Assembly (NCBI GenBank): GCA_027475525.1 | Contig: JAMWFC010000067.1 | Coordinates: forward strand, 788,508-852,507 | Direction: 5' to 3' | Origin: Macrolepiota albuminosa | Lineage: Eukaryota; Basidiomycota; Agaricomycetes; Agaricales; Agaricaceae | DNA length: 64,000 nt | Shown here: in pieces, positions 1 to 12,298 of the stretch | Layout: each line of letters begins with the position of its first letter | Numbering within the stretch: the stretch's first letter is position 1 | Notes under the pieces: generated by a model | Database searches by the model: none | The model's input: the letters and a program-made list of their open reading frames with translations, nothing else | What the model was told of the DNA's origin: nothing | Position numbers and translations under genes: made by a program

Positions 1-1599
1 CATAAAAGGTACTTAACCACACTGCTTGTAAAGACTTATTGCATTTGGGGGCTGTTTGGTCTCCACAAGCCACTCCTGAGTCATAACCAGAAGTAAATGG
101 TAGTGTCAGATCAGAGTAAGAATATTGCTGTTTTGGTGCCAAATACCACTCAGGGACAGACAAGCAAAAAACATCTTGAGATGATCTAAAACCTCAAGAC
201 AATAGACAGGGGTACTATCTTTGAGGAGGAAGAAGGGAGTAGGCATTGCGCTAAACCTGACATAAACACTAGGCCCAAAATCTCAGATATATACCTAGCA
301 ACGTTGTGCAGGGTCAAAGGGACTTAGGAAACAGAACTTATGCGGCACTATTACAAGGATGCAACAACAACAATACATTTCATAAATCTACAACAAAAGA
401 AGCAAAATCTGGAAATCTGTCAGGCCAGTGGCACTACAGAGAAGATGGAATTGCCTCATTCAAATGACACAAAGGGGCAAAGACAGACATATGACAAGTC
501 AAGAGGGGCCAAACCAAGAAATATGCTTGCTTACAACCACCAGACCCTTGAGGGGACCACAAAAAAGGCAAGCGCTGGTATATTTGCGAGAAGACTGGGA
601 GCAAAATGCCGTTGGACATGGAAGAAGGAGAGGTGATGGCTTAGTAACTAACCAGGTAATAGCTTTCCTCCATCAAAAGCTGAAGATGATCTGCTATGTC
701 CTTGGTGGTGATTTCCTAGATTTGGGCAACTATTAGAAGGGCATTGTAATGCACCAGAAATAGCAGCACACATACATGGAAAGTCTGGCTCCAAGTGGCC
801 TCCATACTAAAATGTGTTAACAGGGACGTGTCTCCTCAAATTTCACAAATGGCATGCAGAAGCTGGCAGCAATGACCCAACTCAACCACCTTGTTGGCCA
901 ACTTAGGAATACTCTCAGAAGGGTAGTGGTGAAAGAACAAAGTGGCCCAGTCCAGAAAGGTGGGAGAATCCATGGTGATATAGGTGCAATCACAGCTTTG
1001 AGTCTACATGCAATCAGACTGAGTAGCCATTGCAAAGACTGATGGAATCAAGTTGATGCATAAGTAATTTATAGGACACAGGAAGCATTTTGACTAGCAA
1101 CAGCGTGGGAGGACTTTTCTCAAGAAACCAGGACCCTAACAGGAGCACTAGCCAATCAGAGGTGTTTGACTCATTCTAGGACCATCCAAAAAGGAAGTTG
1201 ACATTCAATGTTTAAACTGGTTTTCTATTTCTTTATACACTATACTTCTTGCATGGATCCGCTTATTTATTTACAGACAGTACCCATTTCTACTTAGTCT
1301 GGCATGATAATGGCTATTGGACCATGCTGGCAAAGGGGTTTTTGTGCTGTGATGATCTACTGAGTGTTTCTTCTTTTTCCTTTAGTTTGTTTATTTTGGT
1401 TGCTTACAGGCTGAAGTGTTGATATTAAAAGGAGAGGGATGTTTATTTGGATACAATACTACATTAAAAACTACATATCAAGCAATCATACAATCAAAGT
1501 CCAAGAAGAACAAAGCACTATGGGCTGGTGACTATGCATCAAATACGGGAAGGGCAGGATTACCTAGAGGGAGCAAATCCCCATCCTGAATACGGTTAC
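1..1599. other. No recognisable gene; probable decayed interior of element E
   Basis: No reading frame of convincing length or recognisable domain is present on either strand. Position suggests the badly decayed interior of the gypsy element whose 3' LTR lies at 4129-4916, since an antisense gene remnant and then that LTR follow. I could not match it to the integrase end of element D by eye, so a different repeat is equally possible. Confidence 0.3.
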
Positions 1600-3968
1600 T
1601 TGCTTACCACTCAAGCGCATCAGTAAGATCATCATGAAGACCAAACAAAAGAGTCTCACAATGTGCTAAAATATCAATACAAGGGTGCAGGAGGGCCAGG
1701 TCATACCTAACGGTCTTGGTAGCCTCATCAACATGGAGAAGTTGTTGGCAAAGGTTTTTAGCGGGACAAAAAGGAGTAACGGAATAGGAAAACTAGTTGC
1801 CAAGCCAAGAGAAGGCATTGCCAGTGACATGCATAGCCAAGGCAGGGGTCTAGAAGAGATTGAACGAACCCAAATCAGTGGAAGGAAGGAAATAAGTTAG
1901 GGGGACTCATGGGGCATCCATTCACAGCACTTGTCACTAGGAGACATGGCTCTGATGGAAGAAAGACTCATGCTGTAAGGAGGCAAGTATCTCCAGTGAC
2001 ACTGGCACTCACTCTGAGGCACCAAGGTCTCTTCAGACTGAGGGGCCTCAGAAGTTTCACGAGTGCTGGGAAAAGTGGAAGGGCTGCGAGGAGGAGTTGT
2101 GGAAGGAGTGAGAAGGACACCAGGCAAGTCACTAGCCACAATAGAAACAGGAGAAGGGCTAGCACCTTCACTGGACATAGGCACATCTTCAGTGGAAGGT
2201 ATCACTATGATGATGGGGAGAAAAGGAGGAACCAGGGTCCTAGCAATTAAATCAACAAGAATAAAAAACAAGGATGAACTAAAAGACATACAGCTCTTGA
2301 CTGGAGCCGCTCTGACAAGAGTTAGTGGCAAGTCAAGAAGTAATTTGAAGAAGGATAGTGCATACTACCAGCAAGTCATTGACGTTAACAGTGGTGGATT
2401 CAGAAGGGACTTTGTCATCATTATTGCCTTTGGCATCCCTCTTGGTATCCTCACCTTCATCAGAGGATGGCTCAGCAGTAGACAGGATAACCAGGGTAGC
2501 AGGTGCTAACTCACGGCACTTACCAGGACTCTTACTAGGAGAAGTAACACCAGGCTTACATTTCAATAAGGCAGGACAATGGGAGAATAGATGAAGGGGT
2601 GGCAATGGTAGTCCCATTCTGAGTGATAGGAAGCGCTAAACTGGCCTTGCTAATGACTATAGGCTGGTAAGTGGGGCATGTTGTTGATGAACAAAGTCCC
2701 TCACATTATGGACCAATATAGCATGCTCATAGTTCTTCTGCATGCTAGCGTCCTTACCACACTCTCAGGTGCAAATGCCATTGAAGGCACAGCTTTATTT
2801 TAAAGCATCACATCTGTAGCAAGGAAGGGAGGCCATAGAAAACCAACAATCCTCCAGATCATTTTCAGCCCAACATTTATCACACTAAAATCAAAGTTAG
2901 TAACGTCATAATACCGGAAGCAAGCAGAAACTTACCACACCAACTTTCATTTGAAAGGCGTGACAATCTTGAGGAGATACTGTAATCTTCTTCTTAGCAC
3001 CAAGGACCTGAACCCCAGCAGGTAGTCTGGTATTGATGACGGTAGTATTGTGACAAAAGTGCAAGAGATCATAAAGTTCTGCATCAGTAAACATAGTTTG
3101 TTTAGATGCCTGGAGCTATCAAAGATTAGGCACTAAAATCTAGCAATCTCAGAGAAAATGCTTATGACATATAAAGAAATGCTGTGAGCAGGAAGATTAA
3201 CCTTAGGACGAGTTAACAATGTAATGAAAAGAGATAAAAATATGGTCACACTATGCATTTGGGAGGACTGGAATAAGTAGTGAGTGTACGCTCAATAACA
3301 ACGGCAAAGTTTCATGAAGGACTATGGGGGATCGAACAGGAAGAGCCTACCCTAGGCTCAGTGGCAGGAACAGCAATCTGCTTGGTGGCTGAATGAGGGG
3401 GGCCAGGATAAGTAGGCAAAGCAGTGCCACAAAAAGAACTGCCAAGTGTGGGAGAGGCAGGTGTGGAAGAGGTGAGCAGGGCAGAAGACAAAGGACTGGC
3501 CTGAGTTGAAGGGGTGCTGGGAAGATTGGCGATGGTTGGCAAAGTTTGGGCCAACTAGTCAAAGTCAACATTGCTAGCATAGGATGCAATAGGAAACCCA
3601 CCTTGCTAACTTCAGTACTGGCAAGCAATGCATCAATTTCATTGGATAAAGAAGGAGCCTATTGTAGGCACCAAACTTTAGCACCACAAAATCAAAATCA
3701 AAATCTAACTTACAAATGATCTCACAAAAGGATACAACCAGTTGGCACCTTCATACTCCCAGTACTGAGCCATGCACTACTGATAAACTTCAGCTTTGCA
3801 CACCCAAGAGCTGTCAAGGCCATGCACCACCAACTATTGCTGATAAAGCTACATTATGGCAGAAACATTTTGTGGCACATCAGCGGCGCTGGTAGCCTTA
3901 GTGTGGTCAAATAAATAGGAAGCTTTGGCAAGAAAGTTAGGGAGAGCAGAAGGAGCAAAACCAGACAT
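1600..3968 (-). pseudogene. Decayed antisense Zn2Cys6-like gene of element E
   Basis: This is a broken, spliced gene on the strand opposite to the element that carries it. The start ATG is at 3966-3968 and exon 1 (3714-3968, exactly 85 codons with some stops) ends in motifs such as GANWLYPF. A 55-nt intron (3659-3713, GTAAGT...TAG) leads to an exon starting with Ala-Pro. A later exon (about 2936-3090) contains FTDAELYDLL and an AGV...KKKITV stretch, followed by a 51-nt intron (2885-2935). The next exon begins directly with Cys and has spacing C-x2-C-x8-C-x8-C-x2-C-x6-C, interrupted by one stop. Further on are a Ser/Asp/Glu-rich stretch (2333-2617) and a WLG motif near 1800. Each block has a collinear counterpart in the antisense gene of element D (43661-45852), including intron positions. 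Function is unknown; the Cys pattern suggests a zinc-binding, possibly DNA-binding, cluster. Outer limits are approximate. Confidence 0.65.
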
Positions 3969-4119
3969 TCTGAAAAAGGTGGGATAAATAGTGGGATGAA
4001 AAACATGAGTGGAAGGAGACATTTAGAGACAAGTTTATAAGGTGCCGGTGGCATTACACAGACTGTAGCACAGTCAAATTAATAACAGTGTTTGACTGAG
4101 AGCAGTCAATTTTTCAGTT

Positions 4120-4128
4120 GGGGGGAGA
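4120..4128 (+). promoter_or_regulatory. Polypurine tract of element E
   Basis: Six G followed by AGA sits directly before a TG that opens an LTR-like sequence, the expected place for plus-strand DNA priming. The 34 bases before it (from 4094) nearly match the bases before the 3' LTR of element D, so the two elements are related. Confidence 0.6.
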
Positions 4129-4916
4129 TGATAGGCTTCTAATCAGACTGAACGCATCAAGGGGCACACTACAGGCCTATGGACACAGGCCATACTTGAG
4201 ACCCTAGCAATCCTCTCAGACACAGGACACCATGGACCTTAGCGCTCAATTATAGATGTTGTTTATTAGTCTAAACCACCACTATCAAGTCTTCAGCATA
4301 TATCACTTATTGACTTTGGAGGATTAGGTGATCCAGGACTCAGAATGCTAGCACGATGGCAGGGACATGACTTTAACCAAACCCCGATCAGTTCTATAAA
4401 GAAGTTAGCATTAGGTGCTGCCATTGGATGAGGCACTTCAATCAGCAGTGATAGAACAGGATATACTCTAGCCCAACATTTTATTTATCAAGAATTGATA
4501 CCAGGTTTAGTGCTGACAGTAGAACTCATGGCATCTGTTGAGGATTTTCCAACCATACCCCGCAAAGGCCTGGTCAATTGAAATTACACTAAAAAGTGAG
4601 CAGACTCATACAAAGTTTAAGTCAGTTTAGAGTCACCATGGCCAATGGGCTATAATGCCATTGGTCGCCGTTTCCCTATATGTGCTGGTTGCCATTGACA
4701 GGTTGCTGTTATCTGCAACTATGAGGAGAGGTGCTAATTGGTAGCACTGTGAATGGACTTATTTCACAAATATAGTAGTGCATAATATAAAAGATAACTA
4801 CTTTGCATGTACATAAGAAAATAACGAATCGTAATCCTTGAGCACCCAAGTTACACTTAGTATTTAAATTGCACTAGCTTAGCCCAATGTTGCCACCAAG
4901 TTGGGTGCTAACCTCA
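4129..4916 (+). repeat. 3' LTR of element E (diverged)
   Basis: It starts TGATAGG, like the LTR of element D read in its own sense, and the first 40 bases still align with it (shared CGCATCAA). The proposed end (near CCAAGTTGGGTGCTAACCTCA) resembles the D-type end CCAAACTTTGGGCGTCATCA. The 5' LTR would lie outside the window, so no target duplication can be checked. The end position is a judgement. Confidence 0.5.
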
Positions 4917-5184
4917 TTTGTCTCATCTTTGTTGTTGTGGTGCCATCTATAGGCACATTATATTGCACTATTTGTCTTCATCTTTGTATCTTTGCTTAGG
5001 CTATGGCACTCACAGTTTGCCAGGTAGCATTCAAGGTGCTATTATCTAGCATGTTGTCCTATCACATTTGTTCAAGCACACCAGGACTCTGTCAGAACTT
5101 CTCACAACTATGCATGCCAGGTGCTGGAGACGGTGTTGTACTGCATATATGTTCAGCACATCCAACCCAGGTTGGTGTCATCAA

Positions 5185-7718
5185 CATATAAATATCTATG
5201 GGAAGTACTAGCAAAATACAACCTGCCAAGAACCTTCATAGAAATAGTGAAAACACTGTATGGATTAGCAAAAACAAGGGTAATTGTGAATGGAGTAATA
5301 AGCAAACCATATAAAGTAACGAGAGGGGTACAACAAGAGGACCCACTTTCTTGTCTACTTTTTAACTTGGCAATAGAACTATTAGCAAATGCACTGTGCA
5401 AATCAGACATCAAGGGCTTCAAGGCAGAGGGGATGAAAGATAGAATAGTCATATTGCTCTTTACAGATGATACAATGGTGTTCCTATGAAAGAACAACAA
5501 CTACCAAAAACCTGACAGAATACTCAAGAAATGGTGCATAGCCTCAGGGACAAGATTCAATATTGAAAAAACTGAAATAATTCCCATTGGTACAGAGGAA
5601 TACAGGAAAATGGTGAGAGAGAAAAGGAGAGTCAACCTAAATGCGACAAGTAATGAAATCCCAGACAACATAAGCATAGCAAGAGAAGGAGAACTTATGA
5701 GAATACTAGAATGCTGGGTGGGGAACAAGATAGACCAGGGCAATCCATGGGGCCCAGTACTAGAGAAAGTCAACAAATACTTGAAGCAATGGGGAAAGTC
5801 AAACTCATCCATGAAGGGGAGAAGGCACATAATAAGCATGTTTGTTGGAGGTATCACATTCTACCTTACAAAGGTACAGTGGATGCTGAGTGAGATAGAA
5901 GCCAGACTAGAGAAGACCATAAGAGAATACATATGGGATAGTAAGAAGCCCATGGTCAACCTAGAAACCCTATACAAACCAGAGAAGTGGGGAGGGAGAA
6001 ACCTGCTAGACCTTCAGAGCAGGAATGAGGCAATACACCTATCCTGGCTAAAGGAATACATGAGACTAAGTGAAGGAAGACTGAAGTGGGCTTACCTAGC
6101 CAACATAATAATCAGGCAGAACGCAAGGACAGCCAACAAGATAGAAGGTGTGAGAGATGGCCAAAATATGTTCCTTCAGAAATGAAGGGCAAGGACAGGC
6201 AATATGACAAAGATGCCCAGAGACATGAAAGAGATTATTAAGACCAGTTAAAAATATGGGGTGATGATCTGGAGTAATGATCTGACAGATGAAGCAAAGA
6301 TGGAAATGCCGATTTGGCACCATGCAAGAATAATAGAAGGCCTTCATGGTGAAAACAAAACAATGAAGAACCGTCATCTGAGAACAGTGCATAAGATAAC
6401 AACAGTAGGAGATGCCTGTAAAATGGCACTGAGAATGATCAATGGAAGACATGTGGAAAATGATTACTGCAGGTGCCCAGAGTGCGTAGTGGACCTGGAA
6501 ATAGGCTGCACAACTCCTGAAACATGTACCAGTACAATAGGACAACAAATCATGAGACTGAAAGAGAGCTGGTGACCAGGGATGAGAAACCAGGATGAAA
6601 GAGAAGACTAGATGCAAGCAGACTTGGGAGTGACAAAGTACACTAAGAACTGGCCCAGAAGAACACTCAAAGAAACAGTTTGAGTATTTATAGAGGAAGT
6701 AGAGGATGAGGTACAGGAACAAACAATGATGGTGCAGGAATATGCACCACTGAATAAGACACTAGTCTACACCAATGGCTCATATGTAAAGAATGGTGAT
6801 GATGATGCCAAGGCAGGAAGCAGAGTCTGGTTTGGAAGACAGGACCAAAGAAATATAAGTGCAAAAGTACCAGGAATAACTCACTCTAACCAGACAGGGG
6901 AGGTCTATGCAATTCAGTGTGCAGCACAGGCAGAGCAGCATAGGATACTGCATATAAAAAGTGATTCAAAATATGTAATTGAAGATTTAACTAAGCATAT
7001 CAGAGAGTGGGACAACAAAGGCTGGATAGGAGTAAAAAATGGGCCAAGAATATAAATGGTAAGAGATAGCCTGAATACTAGGAAGGGACCAACATGGTTT
7101 GAATAGGTGAAAGGCTACAACAGTGAGGAAGGGAATGAGGAAGCAGATACCCTAGCAAAGAAAGGGACTGAAACAGACTGACTACAATAACTGGATGATG
7201 CTTTTGGAGCAGAGAGATGGAAATATGGAGCCAGACTAAGAAAGGCTACATAGTCGCTACTGTATAAAGGGATAAGGCAGAGAAGAGAGGAAAATACAGA
7301 AAAGAGACACACCACTGAAAGGAATGAGAAAGCAGCAAAGAAAGCAGTTGAGGAACTGATAGGTAGAAAGCTCCCAAATAAGAAAATATGGAAATCAATA
7401 CACCATGCCAACTTTACAAAAACAACCAGAGAGTTCCTGTGGAGGTGTATGCACAGCATCTACAAAGTAGGGAACTACTGGAAGAATATAAGTGGGTTTG
7501 AAGAGAGGGCAATGTGCGAAGTATGCCACTGTGAAGAGTCCATGGAACACATCCTGACAAAATGCAAAGCACCTGGCCAGGAAATAATCTGGCAGGCAGT
7601 AGGGAAATGGTGGGGAAAAAGAACAGGATCATGGATGAAACCCTTGCTAAGTGGAATCCTGGCCTGTGGAGCAGTCAGAATAACGACACAGGAAGGCAAA
7701 GTAAAGAGAGGGGACTGA
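5185..7718 (+). pseudogene. LINE ORF2 fragment: RT, RNase H, CCHC
   Basis: The RT part (about 5190-6184) contains a 'GVQQEDPLSCLLFNLAIE' block, the position of the canonical G-x-x-Q-G-D-P-L motif, and LLFTDDT as the catalytic F-x-D-D box. Frames change several times after that. An RNase H part (6726-7055) shows YTNGS, where the first catalytic Asp of the usual T-D-G-S is Asn, then GEVYAIQ (Glu kept) and SDSKYVI (Asp kept). Near 7515-7570 a C-x2-C...H...C stretch (CEVCHCEE to HILTKC) matches the terminal zinc-knuckle-like motif of fungal Tad-type LINEs. The protein would have copied LINE RNA into DNA at the target. Many stops and frame changes, the missing 5' half and the lost RNase H Asp mark it as dead. 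Confidence 0.8.
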
Positions 7719-8236
7719 CAGCTCTACAAACTCCTGGTATCTGAAGCAGCGGCAGCAATATGAATGATAAGATGTAGGAGGGTAATAGGGGGTGAGGAGC
7801 AATAGAGCAGACACACTCCATAGAGAGCCATCTTGAACACACTTGTGGACAGAATTAACATGAGACTGAGACTGGATTGCATAATGACAACCAGGGAAGG
7901 AGGAGGGAGGAAGAAACTAGACCAAAGATTAGTGAGACAGATGTGGAAGGGCCTGGTAGAAAATGAGAGTGACTTGCCAAGAGGATGGCCCAGGCAAGCT
8001 GAGGTTTTAGTGGGTATATGCTGACCTGAAGAGCAGAGGAGGGTGGGCAGTCCAAATGACTGAGATGGATTCCCACACTACTCCACACAAGGAGTGTGCA
8101 TAAAGCATTTTCTCAGGGTGGACACTCGATATTATGTAGGGACTGCTCCCTACCCCCCAGCAGGCAGGATGAACTAACCCCACAATGGGTCTGATTGTTA
8201 GTTGCTGATAGCTACCTAAATAGGTAATGCTTCTCC

Positions 8237-8256
8237 AAAAAAAAAAAAAAAAAAAA
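8237..8256 (+). repeat. Poly(A) tail of the LINE
   Basis: Twenty consecutive A close the LINE 3' end and mark its orientation. Confidence 0.85.
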
Positions 8257-8982
8257 GATGTTTGACTTTGTAAAAGAACCCTTTCTCTTACTTATGTAAG
8301 AGAGTTGGGGAAGACAAGGAAAGTACTGTCATATGCTGAGAAGTGCAAATTCTAGCCATTCTTTTTCTGTAGGCTGTCTTCCACACATATGGCCTTGGAA
8401 CTTTCAGAACATCTCAAGATAGTTCTTAGCTAGAGACTTATAATAGTTGTGTCAGCTGATGACCAAGTGAGAGGTACCAAATGACTGGGAAGTGCAAAAT
8501 CCATCACACCGGGTCACACTTCAAATTCAAATTCTGCTGTCATCCATTTCATCACAAGCCATATGCAGAGCTCCAATGGCTCCCTAGTTGTCACACTCTC
8601 TTTCATTGTACAGAAAAATAACCACCTTTATGAGCTTTCTGCCACTCGGTATGCTTTGGAAAGGTGTTTCTAAGTTAATTTCTATGCATAGAAAAGTTTT
8701 GTATACTCAGATTTTGTATATTCCATCTTGATTCATTTGACCAAGCTCCGGTAAGTTACAAAACTGGCTCTGATTTCACACTTTCATGCCTCTGACATTT
8801 TTACATCTTGATTTTGTCTGAAAAAAAGTACAGGACAAAACTGGCTCTGATTTCACACTTTCATGCCTCTGACATTTTTACATCTTGATTTTGTCTGAAA
8901 AAAAGTACAGGGAAGTCTTGATATATACTATAGGTATCTACAAATTTTTGCCAGACCCAACAGGTGAGCAGAACGACTTCAG
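8257..8982. other. Non-coding stretch between LINE and pogo-like element
   Basis: No gene or domain is recognised. It holds one of the exact 77-bp tandem duplications (8758-8911). Confidence 0.5.
8758..8911. repeat. 77-bp tandem duplication 1
   Basis: Positions 8758-8834 are repeated without any mismatch at 8835-8911, and the identity stops at exactly 77 bp on both sides. It is one of twelve such duplications in this window, probably an assembly overlap. Confidence 0.95.
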
Positions 8983-8984
8983 TA

Positions 8985-9008
8985 TAGTCACCTCTGTCAT
9001 AACCCATA
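8985..9008 (+). repeat. Left TIR of pogo-like element
   Basis: It begins TAGTCACCTCTGTCATAACC and pairs with the right end at 21 of 24 positions. The first base is T where the other end has C, again a C/T difference. Confidence 0.85.
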
Positions 9009-11002
9009 GCAGGTAAAACCCATACTTTCTGAAACCCCATAGGTTTTTGTGTTCACCGACTTGGTTTGCGGGAAAATGCAAGTTATAACCCATACTCCCT
9101 CAAATACCATAACCCATAGGCACTTGAACTCAAACCCCATACCTTTATTAGTTGCTGAGAGGCTTGTCTGAACTTTTATTCTAGTAATTAACCGAGTAAC
9201 AGTCGTATACATATGTTTTTTTGTGTTCATAACTCAAACATGACTCTAAAACCTCTCAAAGTTCTAAAGAAAGGCCTCGAAACCCTCAGGAACAAAGTCA
9301 AAACTAAGAAAACTAGACTTGAAACACTACTTGCTGAGCAAAAGTCTATTTCGAGCAAAGATGAGGCATGGCTAGATCACAAAGAAAATGTGGTGGATTT
9401 AGAAAGAGTGGTGGATAAATTGGAGACTGCATCGGATTATGAAAGAGGTGTGGGAAGGCTGGATGAAGAGGAGAAGAGTATGGTCCAAAAGCTTCAAGAG
9501 GCAGCTGGTGAGCTTGCCAAAATTGTTGGAAAAAAAAGGAAGCGTACGTTATTGCAAACACCTGATTGAGCTGCACACATTGACAGATTGCAGGTGCAGA
9601 GCCTAAGATCAAGGACATCATAGAGAAGACAAAAAAGGAGCCTGTGTTTACCAAGAAGGAGAATGCAACACTTGCCCAACAGATCGAGATTTTGGACTGG
9701 TATCATGCCAATGGCAAGAACCAGTCGAAAACTGCACAGCATTTTTCACTGAAATATCTGAATCTGAAAATAAAACAGCCATTAGTGTCTTCATGGGTAA
9801 AGGAGGAGCTTAAATGGCATGAACAATGGGCCGCTGCTTCCAAGCATTCAGATTGAGCTGTCAAACGAGTTCGACAAATGCAACATCCAGAGATTGAAGA
9901 TATGCTCGACCTTTGGGTAGCAAAAGCAATGTCAGAAAATCTCATTGTTACTGGTGAAGTTTTACGTCTGAAATGGACCCAGTTTGCTGACATTGCTGGA
10001 GTGCCACATGACAAGCGGCGCCTGGGTCTGAGCAAAGGTTGGTTGACTGGATTCAAAACAAGGTTCAATTTAAAATAATTCAAGCGTCACGGTGAAGCAG
10101 CATCATCAACCTCAGATGTGGTAGCAAGGGAAAGGCAACGAATTGCTAATCTTATTGAAGATCTTGTTAACAATTTTGGTTACAAGTTGTGCGACCTCTA
10201 CAACATGGATGAGAGTGGGCTTTTCTATGCATATGTATTGCTTGATCATGAAATATCTGGGCAAATTCTGATTGTTCAAAAACAGAATGCCTTCTGATCG
10301 AGGACTTTCTGATAAAAGAAGTTTTGGAGTCAAAGGACAAAAGGTCCGCTTGACTTATGCTGTTACAGCAAATGCAGATGGATCACATAAGCTCCAACCA
10401 TTCATTATTGGGAAAGCAAAGAGGCCTCGTGCATTTGGAGGACGTTCTGGCACTGATCTTGAATTTGTCTATTGCAACAATGCCAAGGCTTGGATGACAG
10501 CTGCTTTGTATCAGGATTGGATCCAGCAATGGGATCATGAACTCAGAGTCCAAAATCAGAAAATTGTGCTATTTCAGGACAATTTCTCAGGACATATTGT
10601 GCCAGAAGGCCTCCAGAATATTTGTGTCGAGAACTTTGAGCCAAATCTCACTGCACATGTCCAACCATTGGATCAGGGCATCATCAGATGCTTCAAAGCT
10701 CATTATCGCTCACAATATATTCAACGAGCTATCAGAAGATACAATTCTGGGGTCACACCATCTGAAATCTACAACGTCAACCAACTCAAGGCCATGTGAC
10801 TAGCAGATGCTGCGTGGAACGCAGTTGATGCAACCACAATCAAACATTGTTGGCAAAAGGCTGGCATTCTCCCTGAACCACATCAATCAGCTATGCAACC
10901 TATAGTGACCATTTCATCTCTTCTTAACACAACTACCAGTAATCCTGTTGAAAGCTTCGAGAAGGATGTTGAAACCCTCCTTGATGAGCTGCAAGCAAGT
11001 GG

Positions 11003-11156
11003 TGCACTTCAACCTCAAAACCGAATGGCTATTGAGGAACTCCTCAATCCAATCGATGAGATTGAATGCTTCCATGAATTGCACTTCAACCTCAAAACCG
11101 AATGGCTATTGAGGAACTCCTCAATCCAATCGATGAGATTGAATGCTTCCATGAAT
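11003..11156. repeat. 77-bp tandem duplication 2
   Basis: 11003-11079 is repeated exactly at 11080-11156, inside the transposase. Because 77 is not a multiple of 3 it shifts the reading frame. Confidence 0.95.
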
Positions 11157-11308
11157 CCACTGACCAGGACATTTGCAAGGCAGTCCTTGATGCCCGACAG
11201 GCTGCAGAGAATGCTTTGATCAATGGTGGGAACAATGATGTTGACGACAATGCAGACATACCTCCCAACACATTTTCACGACGTGATTTTCTTAAATTAT
11301 CTTCATTG

Positions 11309-11462
11309 ATTACAAGCCACCTTAACAGTATTAACACTCCCACCGCTCGCAGAGTAGAAGCTGATCTTGCATCGATTGCGTGGCAATTACAAGCCACCTT
11401 AACAGTATTAACACTCCCACCGCTCGCAGAGTAGAAGCTGATCTTGCATCGATTGCGTGGCA
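11309..11462. repeat. 77-bp tandem duplication 3
   Basis: 11309-11385 is repeated exactly at 11386-11462 near the end of the transposase, again with a frame shift. Confidence 0.95.
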
Positions 11463-11640
11463 GATGCGTTGTTTGGAGCTCGATAATATGGTGCCCTCTC
11501 ATATAACTGACTATTTCACTTCGACATAATTCGTTTTTATGTATGTAATACACGAATGGACAATATAAAGTGTATGCATATCCTCTCTGTGGTAACCCAT
11601 ACTCTCTGATAACCCATAGCTATGGGCGACAACCGAGAGG

Positions 11641-11664
11641 TATGGGTTATGATAGAGGCGACTG
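11641..11664 (-). repeat. Right TIR of pogo-like element
   Basis: Reverse complement begins CAGTCGCCTCTATCATAACC and is followed on the plus strand by the TA duplication. Subterminal ACCCATA copies lie just inside at about 11595-11625. Confidence 0.85.
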
Positions 11665-11666
11665 TA

Positions 11667-12298
11667 ATGTATTTTGCATATTGTGACACATGACAGTAAG
11701 GGTTGGATATCAAATAAGTCACAGGCGTTCTACTGCTTAGCATTTCTGGATATCTCAACATCATCGAATGACAGGGACCCCGAGCCGTCCCAAATGAGCA
11801 GGAAAGAAAGTTAGCCCTTGCGTTCGCTTGCCGTTCTTTTTTAGAAAAAAACTCAGGACGCTTATCCATGGTCCCTATCGGGGCCTCGTGAGAGCCAATA
11901 CATACATCAAGCTCACTACATATCTTGACTCATTCTGTCGTTTAGATCTCCTTACAAATTCAGAGATCTCTGGTTTGGAACAAGAACGCCAACGCAATTC
12001 AACCGGCTCACATTATGGCTCTGAGTCATTACCGGACCTTTAAGGGATTATAAAACTCAGCAGAAGCGCTGCAAGTACTATCACCTGTTGTCATGATTTC
12101 TAGGAGAAGATAAACAGTCTACGGCCATGATCATCGTGATTGGAAGTCGTTTGCGAACCCACACCACAAAATTTGAGGAACATGGACAAGGTCATTCTGT
12201 GAAAACTGTTCTAACAGCTAAATGGTATAGGCAAGAAAGGCAAGCCGTGAAAAGCCATGTAAAGGAATTCATGCACTCTCGCGAAGCATGAATCTGTT
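11667..12298. other. Intergenic, nothing recognised
   Basis: No coding frame with a recognisable domain was found; it lies downstream of the GTPase gene. Confidence 0.5.

Larger units (their letters stand above)
5185..8256 (+). mobile_element. 5'-truncated LINE (non-LTR) retrotransposon, Tad-like
   Basis: The copy holds the C-terminal two thirds of an ORF2 (reverse transcriptase, RNase H, Cys-His motif), a 3' untranslated region and a terminal A20. No endonuclease domain and no first RT blocks are visible, so the left end looks like the 5' truncation that target-primed reverse transcription often leaves. I could not define a target-site duplication. Confidence 0.75.
9240..11529 (+). pseudogene. 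pogo/Tigger-type DDE transposase (CENP-B-like)
   Basis: The start ATG at 9240 opens about 100 residues of charged, Leu-rich coiled-coil sequence ending in a basic KKRKR. After a frame change near 9595 come a CENP-B N-terminal helix-turn-helix (QQIEILDWYHANG) and a second, CENP-B-type DNA-binding helix-turn-helix domain (MQHPEIEDMLDLWV, GWLTGFKTRFNLK). The catalytic core follows: first Asp in YNMDESG (about 10205), second in VLFQDNFSGH (about 10580), third in QPLDQGIIRCFK (about 10670), i.e. a DDD triad. The last part runs to a TAA at 11527. The enzyme would bind the TIRs and cut and paste the element at TA. Breaks: nonsense codons (TGA at 9567, 9855 and 10798, TAA at 10075) lie where CGA or CAA is expected, and a frame change near 10220-10270 may hide an intron. 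Two further frame breaks come from 77-bp duplications. Confidence 0.85.
8983..11666 (+). mobile_element. pogo-like (Tc1/mariner superfamily) DNA transposon
   Basis: The element proper spans 8985-11664 and is flanked by TA on both sides (8983-8984, 11665-11666), the duplication expected for this superfamily. Terminal inverted repeats of 24 bp (8985-9008 and 11641-11664) match at 21 positions. Subterminal ACCCATA motifs recur at both ends in both orientations and are likely transposase binding sites. One transposase-like gene fills the interior. Length is about 2.68 kb, or about 2.53 kb if two 77-bp duplications are artefacts. Confidence 0.9.

Noticed and set aside
3312..3628. Ser/Pro/Leu-rich minus-strand frames that might suggest a secreted or mucin-like protein
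   Set aside because: They lie in the low-complexity linker of the decayed antisense gene of element E, between exons homologous to those of element D.
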